Position numbers and translations under genes: made by a program. This document shows positions 56,186 to 64,000 of a stretch of DNA of 64,000 nt, piece after piece. Origin of the DNA: Orlajensenia flava (GTDB lineage Bacteria; Actinomycetota; Actinomycetes; Actinomycetales; Microbacteriaceae); assembly GCF_004801905.1 (NCBI RefSeq), contig NZ_SSSN01000003.1, forward strand, positions 372,001 to 436,000, read 5' to 3'. Positions within the stretch are counted from its first letter, which is position 1. Every line of letters starts with the position of its first letter. A model generated the notes under the pieces. The model ran no database searches. It was not told the origin of the DNA and was given only the letters and a program-made list of their open reading frames with translations.

Positions 56186-56761
56186 TCAGAAGAAGTCGGG
56201 TTCGACCCCGGCCGCTTTCGCCACATCCTTCGACGTGATCCTCGCGGCTTCGAGCTTCACCATTGCCACGCGCAGGCCCGACTCCATCTGAGCGGCCCAC
56301 ACATCCGCCTCGCGTGCGGCCGTCTCGGCAGCCGCGAGGCGCGCAACGGCTGCCTCTTTCTCGGCTCGCTCGGCCTTGACCTGCTGGATGCTGAAGGTGA
56401 TGCCGAAGTAGGCCGCCACCATCACGGCGATCGGCGTGGCGATCACGGCGAGTGCGGCGACGGCCGCGTTCGAGGGGCTGAAGATGATCAGCAGGCCGAA
56501 CGCGAAGAACAGCGCGACGACGCCGATGATGACGACGAGCATGAGCCGCATCGGCTGAGCCGCGAACCACGACGGCCGGCTGGTCTTCGGCGCGACCTCA
56601 TCGGATGCCGCCCGGTCGGACGCTTCGTCCCGGGTCTCATCCGGAGCGAACGATGGCAGCACGCTGGTCTCCTCGTAGCTCGCCGTCGCCGTCACCGGAG
56701 TGGGCTCCGGCACGGCCTCCGGAACGGTCGTGTCGGACGTGGACTGGGAGATGTTGGCCAT
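56186..56761 (-). CDS. Membrane protein with C-terminal coiled coil, unknown function
   Basis: 191 aa. Acidic, disordered N-terminus (1–65), two adjacent membrane segments (LMLVVIIGVVALFFAFGLLIIF and AAVAALAVIATPIAVMVAAYFGI) and a helical, Ala/Glu-rich coiled coil (VKAERAEKEAAVARLAAAETAA…) ending GVEPDFF. No family recognised. Convergent with E2, 28 bases apart. Confidence 0.75.
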   Translation of the reverse strand: MANISQSTSDTTVPEAVPEPTPVTATASYEETSVLPSFAPDETRDEASDRAASDEVAPKTSRPSWFAAQPMRLMLVVIIGVVALFFAFGLLIIFSPSNAAVAALAVIATPIAVMVAAYFGITFSIQQVKAERAEKEAAVARLAAAETAAREADVWAAQMESGLRVAMVKLEAARITSKDVAKAAGVEPDFF

Positions 56762-56937
56762 GGTGCTCTTTCTCGTCTGAAACGTCTGTCACTTCTGTAC
56801 GCGCAGCGCTGCAGTCATTCTCTGCCCCCCGGACGAGGGAGGTCAACCCGACGCGCGGCGTTGTCAGGAGGTGCCGCTAACCTCACAGCGGACGGCCCGG
56901 GATGCTCCGGATGCCGACGCCGATCGAAGGATGGATC

Positions 56938-57690
56938 ATGACCGCGGTGGGCTTCTCGTGCGGCCACGGAGCCTCGGCCGACGAGCCGGGCGCGCTGCTG
57001 CTGCGCCGTCACTGCCCGCTCTGCTCCCTGCTCGAGGAGACGCAACGCACCCGCGCCGAACTCGTCGGCAGAGCCGCACCTCCCGATCGTCGCCGCGTCG
57101 CAGCCGAGACACGCGTCGGTGCGGTTTACAGCTGGCAGTGCCCGCGGGGCCACGACCGCTACGACGCGAGCGTCGTCGAGGTGCTCACCAGCCAGGCGTG
57201 CGCGAAGTGCCGGCGCAACGCCGAGGCTCCGACGGTGGCCCGTGAAGGCGGCGTCGCCAGCATGAACGCCGGCCTGCGCACGCGAACGTCGGTGACCGAG
57301 CAGCGCCTGCGTGCCCTCCTCGAGGCCCGCCTGCGCATCCCGCGCGGGGTCAACACGATCCGGGTCAACCGCATGTTCTACGGCAAGCAGGAGGTCTGGC
57401 CAGACATCATCGTGCCGGCGCTGCGCATCGCCGTGGAGTACGACGACCCCGGGCGCTCGCGGCGGGCGCACCGCGGTCTCAAGGAGGTCTCCGACAGCGA
57501 TAAGGATGCGGCGCTCGCCGAGGTCGGCTGGGCCGTCATCCGCGTCCGCGCCGCCGGGCTGGAGAGTCTCGGCGAGAACAGCATCGTGTGCGCGAGACTC
57601 ACCGATGACGTCGCCGATCGCATCGTCGAGCGCATGCGCGTCCTCCGCGGGGCCGAGGCGGTCGACGCCATCGCCGTGGCGCGACCGTGA
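56938..57690 (+). CDS. Zinc-ribbon protein with restriction-endonuclease-like core
   Basis: 250 aa. Two Cys/His clusters: CGHG … HCPLC near residues 8–35 and CPRGH … CAKC near 67–92, likely zinc ribbons. The C-terminal half has VWPDIIVPALRIAVEYDDPG followed by KDAALAEVGWAVIRVRAAGL, which looks like the core of a PD-(D/E)XK/Vsr-like nuclease (Asp…Glu-Tyr-Asp). Nuclease activity is inferred from pattern only. ATG 56938 has AAGGA 7 bases upstream. No methylase or helicase is adjacent. Confidence 0.7.
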   Translation: MTAVGFSCGHGASADEPGALLLRRHCPLCSLLEETQRTRAELVGRAAPPDRRRVAAETRVGAVYSWQCPRGHDRYDASVVEVLTSQACAKCRRNAEAPTVAREGGVASMNAGLRTRTSVTEQRLRALLEARLRIPRGVNTIRVNRMFYGKQEVWPDIIVPALRIAVEYDDPGRSRRAHRGLKEVSDSDKDAALAEVGWAVIRVRAAGLESLGENSIVCARLTDDVADRIVERMRVLRGAEAVDAIAVARP

Positions 57691-57738
57691 CGCTCAATAC
57701 CACCTGACGTTCAATACCAGTTGACGCTCAATACCAGT
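57688..57738. repeat. Three 17-bp tandem repeats spanning a stop codon
   Basis: Units 57688–57704, 57705–57721 and 57722–57738, TGACGCTCAATACCAGT with a few changes. Read on the minus strand each holds AACTGGTATTGA, the last codons (Asn-Trp-Tyr-stop) of the neighbouring gene, so the stop region is present three times in tandem. Because 17 is not a multiple of 3, the copies are in different frames. Confidence 0.9.
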
Positions 57739-58849
57739 TGAACCCGACCTCGTGCGCCCACGCACCGCACGGCGACCCGTAGCGACCGCTGATGTAGTTC
57801 AATCCCCAGTTGATCTGCGTGTTTCCGTTGGTGCGCCAGTCAGGCCCCGCGACAGCCATCTTCTCCGCCGGGAGCGACTGCGGGATTCCGTAGGCGCCGC
57901 TGGAACTGTTGTAGGCGTTGGCCCGCCAGCCCGACTCCTGGTTCCACAGCCGCACCAGACAGCTCATCTGGTCGCCGCCCCACCCGTATGCCGGCAGCTG
58001 ACCCCGCGCGTATGCCTGCGCGCCGGCCGGATCGACTGCGACGTCGCCCGTCCAGATCGTGCCCCCGGCGCTCGCCGCGGCGGCGGCAGCGGCGGCCTCT
58101 GCGGCCTGACGCGCCGCCTCACCCTGGTTGTAACGGTTCTGCACGTCGGCGACCTGAGTGGTGAGGGTGGCGAGTTGCGCGTAGAGCGTCTGGCTGGCCG
58201 CCTGTTGCTCAGCCAGTTTGTCGTCTGCCGCCTTCTCGGCGGCCTTCGCAGCGTCGAGCGCCGTCTGGGCGAGGTCGCGCAAGCGATCGCGTTCCTTGCT
58301 CGCCAGGGCCGCCTGCGCGCTGAGCGAATCCGCCTCGTTCTGCTTCTGCTTCGCCGATTGCTCGAGATCGGACGCCTGCTGGGTGAGCTTGGAGATCGAC
58401 CCCAGTTGGCGCAGGAGGTCGTCGCTGCGCTGGGCGTCGAGCAGGAGATGAACGGTGAGGTTCTGACCGCCCGCTGTCATGACGAGCTGGGAGACGATGC
58501 GACCGTAGCGCGAGTGGGCGTCGGCCGCGGCCGAGGTCGCCTTCTGCGCCTCCGTCGTCAGTCGGTCCGCGCGGGCGGTGGCGGCATCTGCCTGGTTCTG
58601 GGCTGTCGTGTAGATGGCCGCCTTCTCGATCGTCTCCTTCCCCAGTCGCGCCGACTCCGCCGTCAGCTGAGTGATGAAGTCGTTGATGCGGGTCGCCTCG
58701 GCCGCTGTGGCGGCCTGGCTGGCCTTGGCCGCCTGCACGTCGGCCCAGCTCGGGTAGTCGTCCGCTATGGCGGCAGGGGCGACCGCGAGGGCGAGTGCCA
58801 GCGCAGCAGCGCAGGCGGCCGCGACCAACGTCGTGCGTCCCATCTGCAC
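57728..58849 (-). CDS. Secreted coiled-coil protein with lytic-transglycosylase-like domain
   Basis: 373 aa. Signal peptide (TLVAAACAAALALALAVAPAAIA), a long coiled coil of about residues 35–250 rich in Ala/Gln, as in RipA/PcsB-type cell-wall hydrolases, an Ala tract, and a C-terminal SLT-like domain (LVRLWNQESGWRANAYNSSS … GAYGIPQ), with the Glu of QESGW the likely catalytic acid. Acts in peptidoglycan turnover outside the cell. Strong ribosome site GAGGAGG before the ATG. Its stop codon is tandemly triplicated. Confidence 0.87.
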   Translation of the reverse strand: MQMGRTTLVAAACAAALALALAVAPAAIADDYPSWADVQAAKASQAATAAEATRINDFITQLTAESARLGKETIEKAAIYTTAQNQADAATARADRLTTEAQKATSAAADAHSRYGRIVSQLVMTAGGQNLTVHLLLDAQRSDDLLRQLGSISKLTQQASDLEQSAKQKQNEADSLSAQAALASKERDRLRDLAQTALDAAKAAEKAADDKLAEQQAASQTLYAQLATLTTQVADVQNRYNQGEAARQAAEAAAAAAAASAGGTIWTGDVAVDPAGAQAYARGQLPAYGWGGDQMSCLVRLWNQESGWRANAYNSSSGAYGIPQSLPAEKMAVAGPDWRTNGNTQINWGLNYISGRYGSPCGAWAHEVGFNWY

Positions 58850-58907
58850 CTCCTCGCTCGGCAGTCACGTTCGACGATAGGTCTCGCGCGCGAATCAGGC
58901 CGGAGGG

Positions 58908-58928
58908 GAGGTCGGCGCGCCCGACCTC
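58908..58928. other. Perfect dyad between divergent genes
   Basis: GAGGTCGG-CGCGC-CCGACCTC, 8-bp arms, between the cell-wall protein gene and the DNA glycosylase gene. No gene ends here, so it is not a terminator; it may be an operator or a leader hairpin. Confidence 0.4.
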
Positions 58929-58967
58929 GGGCGCGGTGTTGTCAGCCGGACGAGGCACACTGGAGGG

Positions 58968-59885
58968 GTGGTACCCGATGCGACGCTGAGCTGGACACCC
59001 CGTCACGAGACGGACGTCGGCCTCACCCTGGCGCGCGTCGGTCGGGGGCCGTCGGATCCGACCTTCCAGCGCACGCGGGACGGATCGGCGTGGCGCACGA
59101 CGCTCATGCCCACGGGCGCGGCGACGATGCGCCTGAGCAGGCTGTCCCCCGACGAGCTGCGATGCCAGGCGTGGGGGCCGGGCGCGTCCGAGGCCGTCGC
59201 GACGGCACCGCAACTCCTGGGATCGGGCGACGACCCGACGGGCTTCGAACCGTCTCACCCTGTGCTGGTCGATGCGCACCGGCGCCATTCGGGCCTCCGC
59301 ATCCCGCGCACAGGTCGCGTCGTGGAGGCCTTGGTTCCGGCCATTCTCGAACAGAAGGTCATCACGCTGCAGGCGATGCGCTCCTGGCGGGAGCTCGTGC
59401 ACCGGTTCGGCAGCCCCGCCCCGGGACCAACACCGACTCCCATGCGCGTCGTGCCGGCGGCGGAGACATGGCGGCGCATCTCGTCGTGGGAGTGGCATCG
59501 AGCCGGCGTCGATCCGCAACGCTCCCGCACGATCGTGACCGCCATGCGAGTGGCCGACAGCCTCGAGCGGTGCGCAGAGCTCACGCCGACCGAGGCACAG
59601 CAGCGGTTGCAGTCGATTCCCGGCATCGGCGTCTGGACCGCGGCCGAGGTCGCTCAGCGCGCCTTCGGCGATGCGGATGCGCTCAGCGTGGGCGACTACC
59701 ACCTCTCGTCGTACATCGGACACGCCCTGTTCGGCCAGGACTTCGACGACGCCGCGATGGTCGTCGCGATGGAGCCGTGGCGCGGACACCGCTATCGCGT
59801 CGTGCGGCTCCTCGAGGCGGCAGGCGTCGCGGGCAAGCCGCGCCGCGGGGCACGGATGGCGCTTGTCGATCACCGCTGGCACTGA
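58968..59885 (+). CDS. DNA-3-methyladenine glycosylase-like, HhH-GPD family
   Basis: 305 aa. C-terminal helix-hairpin-helix LQSIPGIGVWTAAEVAQRAF followed by the catalytic Asp in SVGDYHLSSYIG, as in AlkA-type glycosylases; the N-terminal domain is long, as in AlkA. Removes alkylated bases in base-excision repair. No Ada domain is attached. GTG 58968 lies next to GGAGGG and 6 bases after CACACT, which could be a -10. Confidence 0.88.
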   Translation: MVPDATLSWTPRHETDVGLTLARVGRGPSDPTFQRTRDGSAWRTTLMPTGAATMRLSRLSPDELRCQAWGPGASEAVATAPQLLGSGDDPTGFEPSHPVLVDAHRRHSGLRIPRTGRVVEALVPAILEQKVITLQAMRSWRELVHRFGSPAPGPTPTPMRVVPAAETWRRISSWEWHRAGVDPQRSRTIVTAMRVADSLERCAELTPTEAQQRLQSIPGIGVWTAAEVAQRAFGDADALSVGDYHLSSYIGHALFGQDFDDAAMVVAMEPWRGHRYRVVRLLEAAGVAGKPRRGARMALVDHRWH

Positions 59886-59895
59886 GCGCCGCTCG

Positions 59896-60801
59896 TCACG
59901 ACCTCTCCTGCACGCCCCCCAGTCGAGCGATGCGAGCGCGGGCTGCCCGCTCGCTCGGCGAGGTCGCCCCCAGTGTGCGCGCGGCGACGGCGAGAAGCAG
60001 CCGGGCTAGCGTGATCGCCGGCCACCATGGCCTGCGCAGGCTCAGCAGGCGGCGCTGCTCGACCGTGAGCGACGCGACCGCGCCTCCGAACAGGATCGGA
60101 TACACCACGCCGACGATTCCCGGCAAGCGAGGACGCCGGAGGAATCTCACGGCCTCAGCCACCCGCTCATCCGGCTTGGCCTTCGTCGTGAACGACGCCA
60201 TCTCGGCACGCAGTTGCCGCATCGACGTCGGCGGATCGGTTACGCCCATCAGTCGCCCGGCCTGCGCCCACTCCCCCACGTAGGCGTCGGCTCCCCCGGG
60301 GATCGGGCCGCCCCAGATCAGGTGCGAGCCGACGAACGCCTCGGTGAACGCGTCGTGCACCCACCGCAGGAGCTCTTCGTCGTTAGCCGCGTACTCCTTC
60401 TCCTCGCCTCGCGCATCCGTGTACGTTCCGGTCACGTGCTCGTGCAGTCGGGACACGAACGCGGACGCCGCGGTCGCTGCCCGTCGATCGCCGAACGTCG
60501 TGGTCGCCACCCACCGGACGGTTCCGTCGAGCCGACCCAACGGATCTTCGTGGTACCGGGACCAGTCGTGCACACCGGCCATCGCACCCGGATGGAGAGT
60601 CTGCAGCAACAGCGCACGGATGCCGGCCACGAGCGTCGGCAGCGCTCCGTTCACGGCCCACACCGCGCTGCCGGGCCCGAAGAATCCCGCGTCATCGCCG
60701 TCGGCCAGAGCGGCCGTCCACGCGGGCGGCTCGCGACGCGGGAGCGCCCCCGGACGCCAGTGGCCATCGGCGCTCGCCGCATCCGTCCCGTCCTTCGCCA
60801 T
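59896..60801 (-). CDS. MpaB/DUF2236-family putative oxygenase, second copy
   Basis: 301 aa. GPGSAVWAVNGALPTLVAGIRALLLQTLHPGAMAGV and SRYHEDPLGRLDGTVRWV are the family core. It is longer than, and clearly diverged from, the member at 51189–51980. Function unknown; heme binding is likely from characterised relatives. ATG 60801 chosen over 60843 because of TACGGT 5 bases upstream and atypical residues before it. Confidence 0.85.
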   Translation of the reverse strand: MAKDGTDAASADGHWRPGALPRREPPAWTAALADGDDAGFFGPGSAVWAVNGALPTLVAGIRALLLQTLHPGAMAGVHDWSRYHEDPLGRLDGTVRWVATTTFGDRRAATAASAFVSRLHEHVTGTYTDARGEEKEYAANDEELLRWVHDAFTEAFVGSHLIWGGPIPGGADAYVGEWAQAGRLMGVTDPPTSMRQLRAEMASFTTKAKPDERVAEAVRFLRRPRLPGIVGVVYPILFGGAVASLTVEQRRLLSLRRPWWPAITLARLLLAVAARTLGATSPSERAARARIARLGGVQERS

Positions 60802-60835
60802 GATCGACCGTAACCCGGATCCCGGTCGACATCGG

Positions 60836-61041
60836 GCACTCACGCCAGCGAGCTACGTCGGGTCGACGCTAGGTTCGCGAATCACACCTACGCCACTGCC
60901 ACCCTCTATGCCGCCGTCTGGGGCGCGGAGCTGGCCGCGGGAAGCGGTCTCGGCCGCATCTACATCGTCGAATCGACAGGAGACCTCGAGGACGCCCCAG
61001 TGTCCGACAAGAAGTTCCCCGACAACCCGACGCGCCGTCAT
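60836..61041 (+). pseudogene. arr: Decayed rifampin ADP-ribosyltransferase (arr) fragment
   Basis: Conceptual translation in one frame gives ALTPASYVGST (60836–60868), then after a frameshift RFANHTYATATLYAAVWGAE, GRIYIVEST and DKKFPDNPTR. These blocks match the middle of Arr enzymes, which inactivate rifampin by ADP-ribosylation. The N-terminal third, an intact frame and the C-terminal end are missing, so it cannot be functional. It lies between an intact MpaB-like gene and the 3' end of tRNA-Ala; it fills the otherwise empty 317 bases there. Confidence 0.75.
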
Positions 61042-61118
61042 GTACCACTGACCAGGTCCCGCATGACCGGCGTCGGGAACGCGAGAACCCCCGAGGACGC
61101 GGCGCCCGTCAGAAGCTT

Positions 61119-61194
61119 TGGTGGATCTGAGGGGACTCGAACCCCTGACCCCCTGCATGCCATGCAGGTGCGCTACCAGCTGCGCCACAGACCC
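61119..61194 (-). tRNA. tRNA-Ala (anticodon GGC)
   Basis: 76 bases including an encoded CCA. Acceptor GGGTCTG/CAGATCC with one G-U pair and discriminator A; anticodon stem CCTGC/GCAGG with loop ATGGCAT; T-arm GGGGTTCGAGTCCCC. All arms pair normally. Confidence 0.97.
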
Positions 61195-61233
61195 TTGCTC
61201 GCCGCATTCCGCTCTCGCGGAAGCAACTTATTC

Positions 61234-61262
61234 AGATTACTACACTCGGCCGACCCGGTGAA
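61234..61262 (-). promoter_or_regulatory. Promoter of tRNA-Ala
   Basis: On the minus strand TTCACC (61262–61257), 17 bases, TAATCT (61239–61234), about 40 bases before the tRNA 5' end. It lies between rsfS and the tRNA, so the tRNA can be made independently. Confidence 0.6.
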
Positions 61263-61293
61263 ATCGAGCGGGCCTCAGCAGATGAGCGTGCGA

Positions 61294-61671
61294 TCAGGCG
61301 CGCTTCTCGTGTGCAGGCAGCTCGACCGGGATGACCGGGCAGTCCTTCCAGAGGCGCTCGAGCGCGTAGTACATCCGCTCCTCCTCGTGGAAGACATGGA
61401 CGACGAGGTCACCGAAGTCCAGCAGGATCCAGCGTCCCTCCGACCGGCCCTCGCGGCGCAGGGGCTTGGAGCCGGCCTCGATGAGGCGGTCCTCGATCTC
61501 ACCCGCGATGGCGACGACGTTGCGTTCGTTGCGCCCGGTGACGAGCAGGAAGATGTCAGCGAGCGGGAGCGGCTGCGTGACGTCGAGCGCCACCAGGTCC
61601 TCCCCGCCCTTCGAATCAGCCGCGAGTGCCGCGGTCTTCAACAGTTCGATGGCGTGGTCGGATGCGCTCAT
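61294..61671 (-). CDS. rsfS: Ribosome silencing factor RsfS
   Basis: 125-aa protein that binds ribosomal protein L14 and blocks subunit joining in slow growth. Core motif IFLLVTGRNERNVVAIAGEI and WILLDFGDLVVHVFHEEERM are typical (the W…DFGDLVVHVF block is diagnostic). Usual place downstream of nadD. Confidence 0.96.
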   Translation of the reverse strand: MSASDHAIELLKTAALAADSKGGEDLVALDVTQPLPLADIFLLVTGRNERNVVAIAGEIEDRLIEAGSKPLRREGRSEGRWILLDFGDLVVHVFHEEERMYYALERLWKDCPVIPVELPAHEKRA

Positions 61672-61708
61672 GCAGTGAGTCCTCGGGTGGTGGTGGAGAT
61701 GCGGGGCA

Positions 61709-62962
61709 TCAGAAGATGCCGGACACGAAGCCGGCGATGACGAGGCCGATCACTCCCACCCCGAGCACGACGGCGGCGAGGGAGAGCAGGAAGGGAACGC
61801 TCCAGCGCTTCTCCTTCGTCGGCGGCTTGATGACCTCGCGCGTCGCGGTGTGGCTGCTGACGGCTCGGCTGGCACGGATGGGCTGCGCGCCGGTGGCGGG
61901 AGCGTCGTCCTCGGCCTCGAACATGCGGTCGATGTCGGACGAGTCGATGCGGTCGGGGTGGGCTCCCGTCGACCCGAAGCTGCTCGGCAGATCGAAGGAG
62001 CCGGTCACCAGCACCTCGCCGGTGTTCCGAGCGGACGGTCCATCGCCCGCCGTCGGGATGGCGGGGAGGATGAGGGCGTTCGTGGTGGTGGGGACTCCGC
62101 CCGACGAGATGCCCCGTGACAGCAGTTGGTCGAAGGCCTGGGGCGCCATGCCCTTGGGATCGGTGTCGTGATCCGACTCCACCGACCAGTGCCCCATCGG
62201 CTTGTGCGAGCCCGTGTCGTCGACCGACAGCGGCGGTGCCGGGATGGCGGCAGCGGGCGGAGGGACGGCGAGTGGCGCGGACGCAGACGAAGCGGATCCG
62301 GATGCCGACACCGGTGACGAGAAGACCGGCATCGGGCTGGCCGCGGCCAGCACTGGCGCAGGCGACTCGGCGTCAGCGGGGGGCGGCGTGGCTGCCCAGA
62401 CGGGCCGCTGCCCAGATTCGTCCTCAGCGGGCGGTGTCCAGGTCGCGCGACGCGAACCCTCCGCCACGGTCGGCTCGGCGGGTGCGTCGGCCGCGGGACG
62501 GATGACGGCGACGACGTCGGTGTGGGGTTCAGCCGTGTCCTGTGAGGCGAGTGACGCGCGAAGTTCGCGACGGGTCAGCGTGCGCTGGGGAACGGGCTCC
62601 ATCGCACTCACGCCGTTTGGTGCGGCGGGGGCATCCGTCGGCTGGAAGGAGTGGGGCCGGAAACCGCCGGCGGGAGGAGAGAACGATGCCGGGGGCGCCG
62701 TCGTCGGAGTCGGAGGCGTGACGGAGGGAGCCGCCGTGGCGACGGCGGGCCTGGTGCTGCGGGCCTCGGCCTCGGCAGCACTGGCCAGAGCATCGGCTGA
62801 AGACGGGAATCCCATGGCGAGGTGCGGTGCCGCTCCTCCGGTGGTCGGCTCGGGAACGACGGCGCGACGCGACTGCTGGGGGGTCGACGGCGGGGCGACG
62901 TCCCGTGAACGCTCTGCTTCACGCGCCTGTCGCCTCGTCAGGGGCTGCTCGCCCGTCGTCAT
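61709..62962 (-). CDS. Low-complexity protein with C-terminal membrane anchor
   Basis: 417 aa, mostly Ala/Pro/Ser-rich disordered sequence; an N-terminal [13 protein letters not shown] repeats as [11 protein letters not shown] near residue 130. A single membrane segment ([31 protein letters not shown]) ends the protein, so it is probably tail-anchored with the bulk in the cytoplasm. It overlaps nadD by 4 bases (ATGA) and precedes rsfS. No family recognised. Confidence 0.8.
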   Translation of the reverse strand: MTTGEQPLTRRQAREAERSRDVAPPSTPQQSRRAVVPEPTTGGAAPHLAMGFPSSADALASAAEAEARSTRPAVATAAPSVTPPTPTTAPPASFSPPAGGFRPHSFQPTDAPAAPNGVSAMEPVPQRTLTRRELRASLASQDTAEPHTDVVAVIRPAADAPAEPTVAEGSRRATWTPPAEDESGQRPVWAATPPPADAESPAPVLAAASPMPVFSSPVSASGSASSASAPLAVPPPAAAIPAPPLSVDDTGSHKPMGHWSVESDHDTDPKGMAPQAFDQLLSRGISSGGVPTTTNALILPAIPTAGDGPSARNTGEVLVTGSFDLPSSFGSTGAHPDRIDSSDIDRMFEAEDDAPATGAQPIRASRAVSSHTATREVIKPPTKEKRWSVPFLLSLAAVVLGVGVIGLVIAGFVSGIF

Positions 62963-63555
62963 GCCGCACTCCGATACAGATGGTGCTTCGAGATGTATTG
63001 GACCACCCCGTCGGGTACCAGATACCAGACCGGGTAACCCCGGTTCACGCGTTCCCGACAGTCGGTCGAGGAGATCGCAAGTGCGGGAACCTCCAGCAAG
63101 CTTACGTCGCCCTGTGGCAATCCTGAAACGGTCAGGTCATGTCCCGGACGACTCACAGCAACGAAATGGGCCAGGTCCCACAGCTCGTCGGGGTGCTTCC
63201 AGCTGAGGATCTGGGCGATGGCGTCGGCCCCGGTGATGAAGAACAGGTCGGCTCCGGGACGCATCGCGTGGATGTCGCGGAGCGTGTCGATCGTGTACGT
63301 GGGACCCGCGCGGTCGACATCGACCCGGCTCACCGTGAACCGGGGGTTCGACGCCGTCGCGATGACCGTCATGAGGTAGCGGTGCTCGGAGTCGGTGACA
63401 TCCGCCTTCTGCCACGGCATTCCCGTTGGCACGAAGACGACCTCGTCGAGGTCGAAACTCTGCGCCACCTCACTGGCAGCGACCAGGTGGCCGTGGTGCA
63501 CGGGGTCGAAGGTGCCGCCCATCACGCCGATGCGGGGGCGCCGGGACTCGGTCAT
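62959..63555 (-). CDS. nadD: Nicotinate-nucleotide adenylyltransferase
   Basis: 198 aa; forms nicotinic acid adenine dinucleotide in NAD synthesis. Nucleotidyltransferase motif [11 protein letters not shown] at residues 14–24 and the C-terminal signature [10 protein letters not shown] (ISSTxxR). The start is preceded by GGGAGGG near 63560. Upstream is the small membrane protein and then proA. Confidence 0.95.
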   Translation of the reverse strand: MTESRRPRIGVMGGTFDPVHHGHLVAASEVAQSFDLDEVVFVPTGMPWQKADVTDSEHRYLMTVIATASNPRFTVSRVDVDRAGPTYTIDTLRDIHAMRPGADLFFITGADAIAQILSWKHPDELWDLAHFVAVSRPGHDLTVSGLPQGDVSLLEVPALAISSTDCRERVNRGYPVWYLVPDGVVQYISKHHLYRSAA

Positions 63556-63570
63556 GAGCCCTCCCGCGTC

Positions 63571-63774
63571 TCAGTGGCCGCCGTGTTGCTGGGAGCCGCC
63601 GTGAGCCGCCGCGTAGGCGTCCGCCTTCGCCGCGTGCCGATTGGCCACGTCGCGGAAGCTCCAGACCACCGCTCCGAGCGCCATGAAGATGGCGAAGGCG
63701 ATGAGCCCGAACCAGAATCCGTCCACGTGGCCGGCGTTCTCGGTCGCTGCGAACACGGTGCTCAGAAAGGTCAT
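63571..63774 (-). CDS. Small membrane protein with His-rich tail
   Basis: 67 aa, one membrane segment (FWFGLIAFAIFMALGAVVWSF), then basic and Ala-rich sequence ending GGSQQHGGH. ATG 63774 (MTFLSTVF) chosen because GGAG lies 6 bases upstream, overlapping the alternative ATG at 63786. Lies between proA and nadD, as in related genomes. Function unknown. Confidence 0.75.
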   Translation of the reverse strand: MTFLSTVFAATENAGHVDGFWFGLIAFAIFMALGAVVWSFRDVANRHAAKADAYAAAHGGSQQHGGH

Positions 63775-63820
63775 TGGTGTCTCCATCTCGGCGCGTCAGC
63801 CCGGGTGAAAGCTTAGTGCG

Positions 63821-64000
63821 CTAGATGCGCACCTGCCCGTCACCACGCACGATCCACTTGGTGCTGGTCAGTTCGGGCAGCCCCATCGGGCCGCGCGCGT
63901 GCAGTTTCTGGGTCGAGATGCCCACCTCGGCTCCGAAGCCGAACTCGCCGCCGTCGCTGAAGCGCGTCGAGGCGTTGACCATCACGGTGGCCGAGTCGAC
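63821..64000 (-). CDS. proA: Gamma-glutamyl phosphate reductase ProA, 3' end only
   Basis: Last 59 residues before a TAG stop, reading [20 protein letters not shown] … [19 protein letters not shown]. The [20 protein letters not shown] block is characteristic of ProA, which makes glutamate-5-semialdehyde for proline. The rest lies beyond the window. Confidence 0.95.
   Translation of the reverse strand, partial: VDSATVMVNASTRFSDGGEFGFGAEVGISTQKLHARGPMGLPELTSTKWIVRGDGQVRI

Noticed and set aside
58850-58967. Cyclic-di-AMP (ydaO-type) riboswitch before the cell-wall hydrolase gene
   Set aside because: The intergenic region is too short and lacks the conserved ydaO core; only a simple dyad is seen.

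Overview
The window reads as a chromosomal segment of a high-GC Gram-positive bacterium. Gene content and order (hrcA–dnaJ–rsmE–HIT–phoH–ybeY–corC–era, comEA–comEC–holA–rpsT–lepA, proA–nadD–rsfS, fabG–DUF3099–SURF1–ABC-F) point to an actinobacterium, most likely Microbacteriaceae. Family placement is inference; no 16S rRNA gene is present. No insertion sequence, prophage or CRISPR array was seen.

Layout. 1–2350: the 5' part of leuA with a short leucine-rich leader peptide, then a secreted GH18 chitinase-like enzyme. 2523–6609: a histidine kinase / response regulator / ABC exporter module fused by overlapping codons to the end of era. 6609–13681: a mostly head-to-tail housekeeping cluster (era, corC-like, ybeY, phoH, HIT, rsmE, dnaJ, hrcA) with a CIRCE operator. 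13841–18347: two DUF4870 membrane proteins, hemW, DUF1990, and a patch of poorly conserved genes (lipoprotein, leucine-rich-repeat-like protein). 18376–27668: lepA, rpsT, holA, comEC, comEA, leuS. 27756–39879: pabB, an MFS exporter, a superfamily 2 helicase, SGNH hydrolase, D,D-carboxypeptidase, RNA methyltransferase, sirtuin, glycosyltransferase, alpha/beta hydrolase and an unusual dehydrogenase-like/exonuclease fusion. 39907–40460: a roughly 30-bp-period tandem repeat array downstream of rpmE2. 40518–51112: rpmE2, ABC ATPase, glycogen genes glgA/glgC, serB, fabG, SURF1, ABC-F ATPase, FUSC-type membrane protein, nagZ-like GH3 lipoprotein. 51189–60801: two MpaB-type putative oxygenases flanking an Lrp regulator with E1alpha/E1beta/E2 of a branched-chain 2-oxoacid dehydrogenase, a zinc-ribbon/nuclease-like protein, a coiled-coil lytic-transglycosylase-like protein and a DNA glycosylase. 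60836–64000: a decayed rifampin ADP-ribosyltransferase (arr) fragment, tRNA-Ala(GGC), rsfS, a low-complexity membrane protein, nadD, a small membrane protein and the 3' end of proA.

How parts work together. Ribosome and translation functions dominate (era, ybeY, rsmE, lepA, rpsT, rpmE2, rsfS, leuS, ABC-F). Heat-shock repression by HrcA at CIRCE is well supported. glgA and glgC diverge from a shared control region for glycogen synthesis. The Lrp regulator probably controls the adjacent 2-oxoacid dehydrogenase genes. A recurring promoter arrangement, TANNNT followed by 6 to 8 bases and then ATG/GTG, precedes about 20 genes and suggests that leaderless transcripts are common; I used it to pick several start codons.

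Most notable: the 30-bp repeat array; the in-frame NAD(P)-binding/exonuclease fusion with a leaderless-type promoter at its seam; the leuA leader peptide; the arr pseudogene beside tRNA-Ala; and several 16–17-bp tandem triplications in intergenic DNA.
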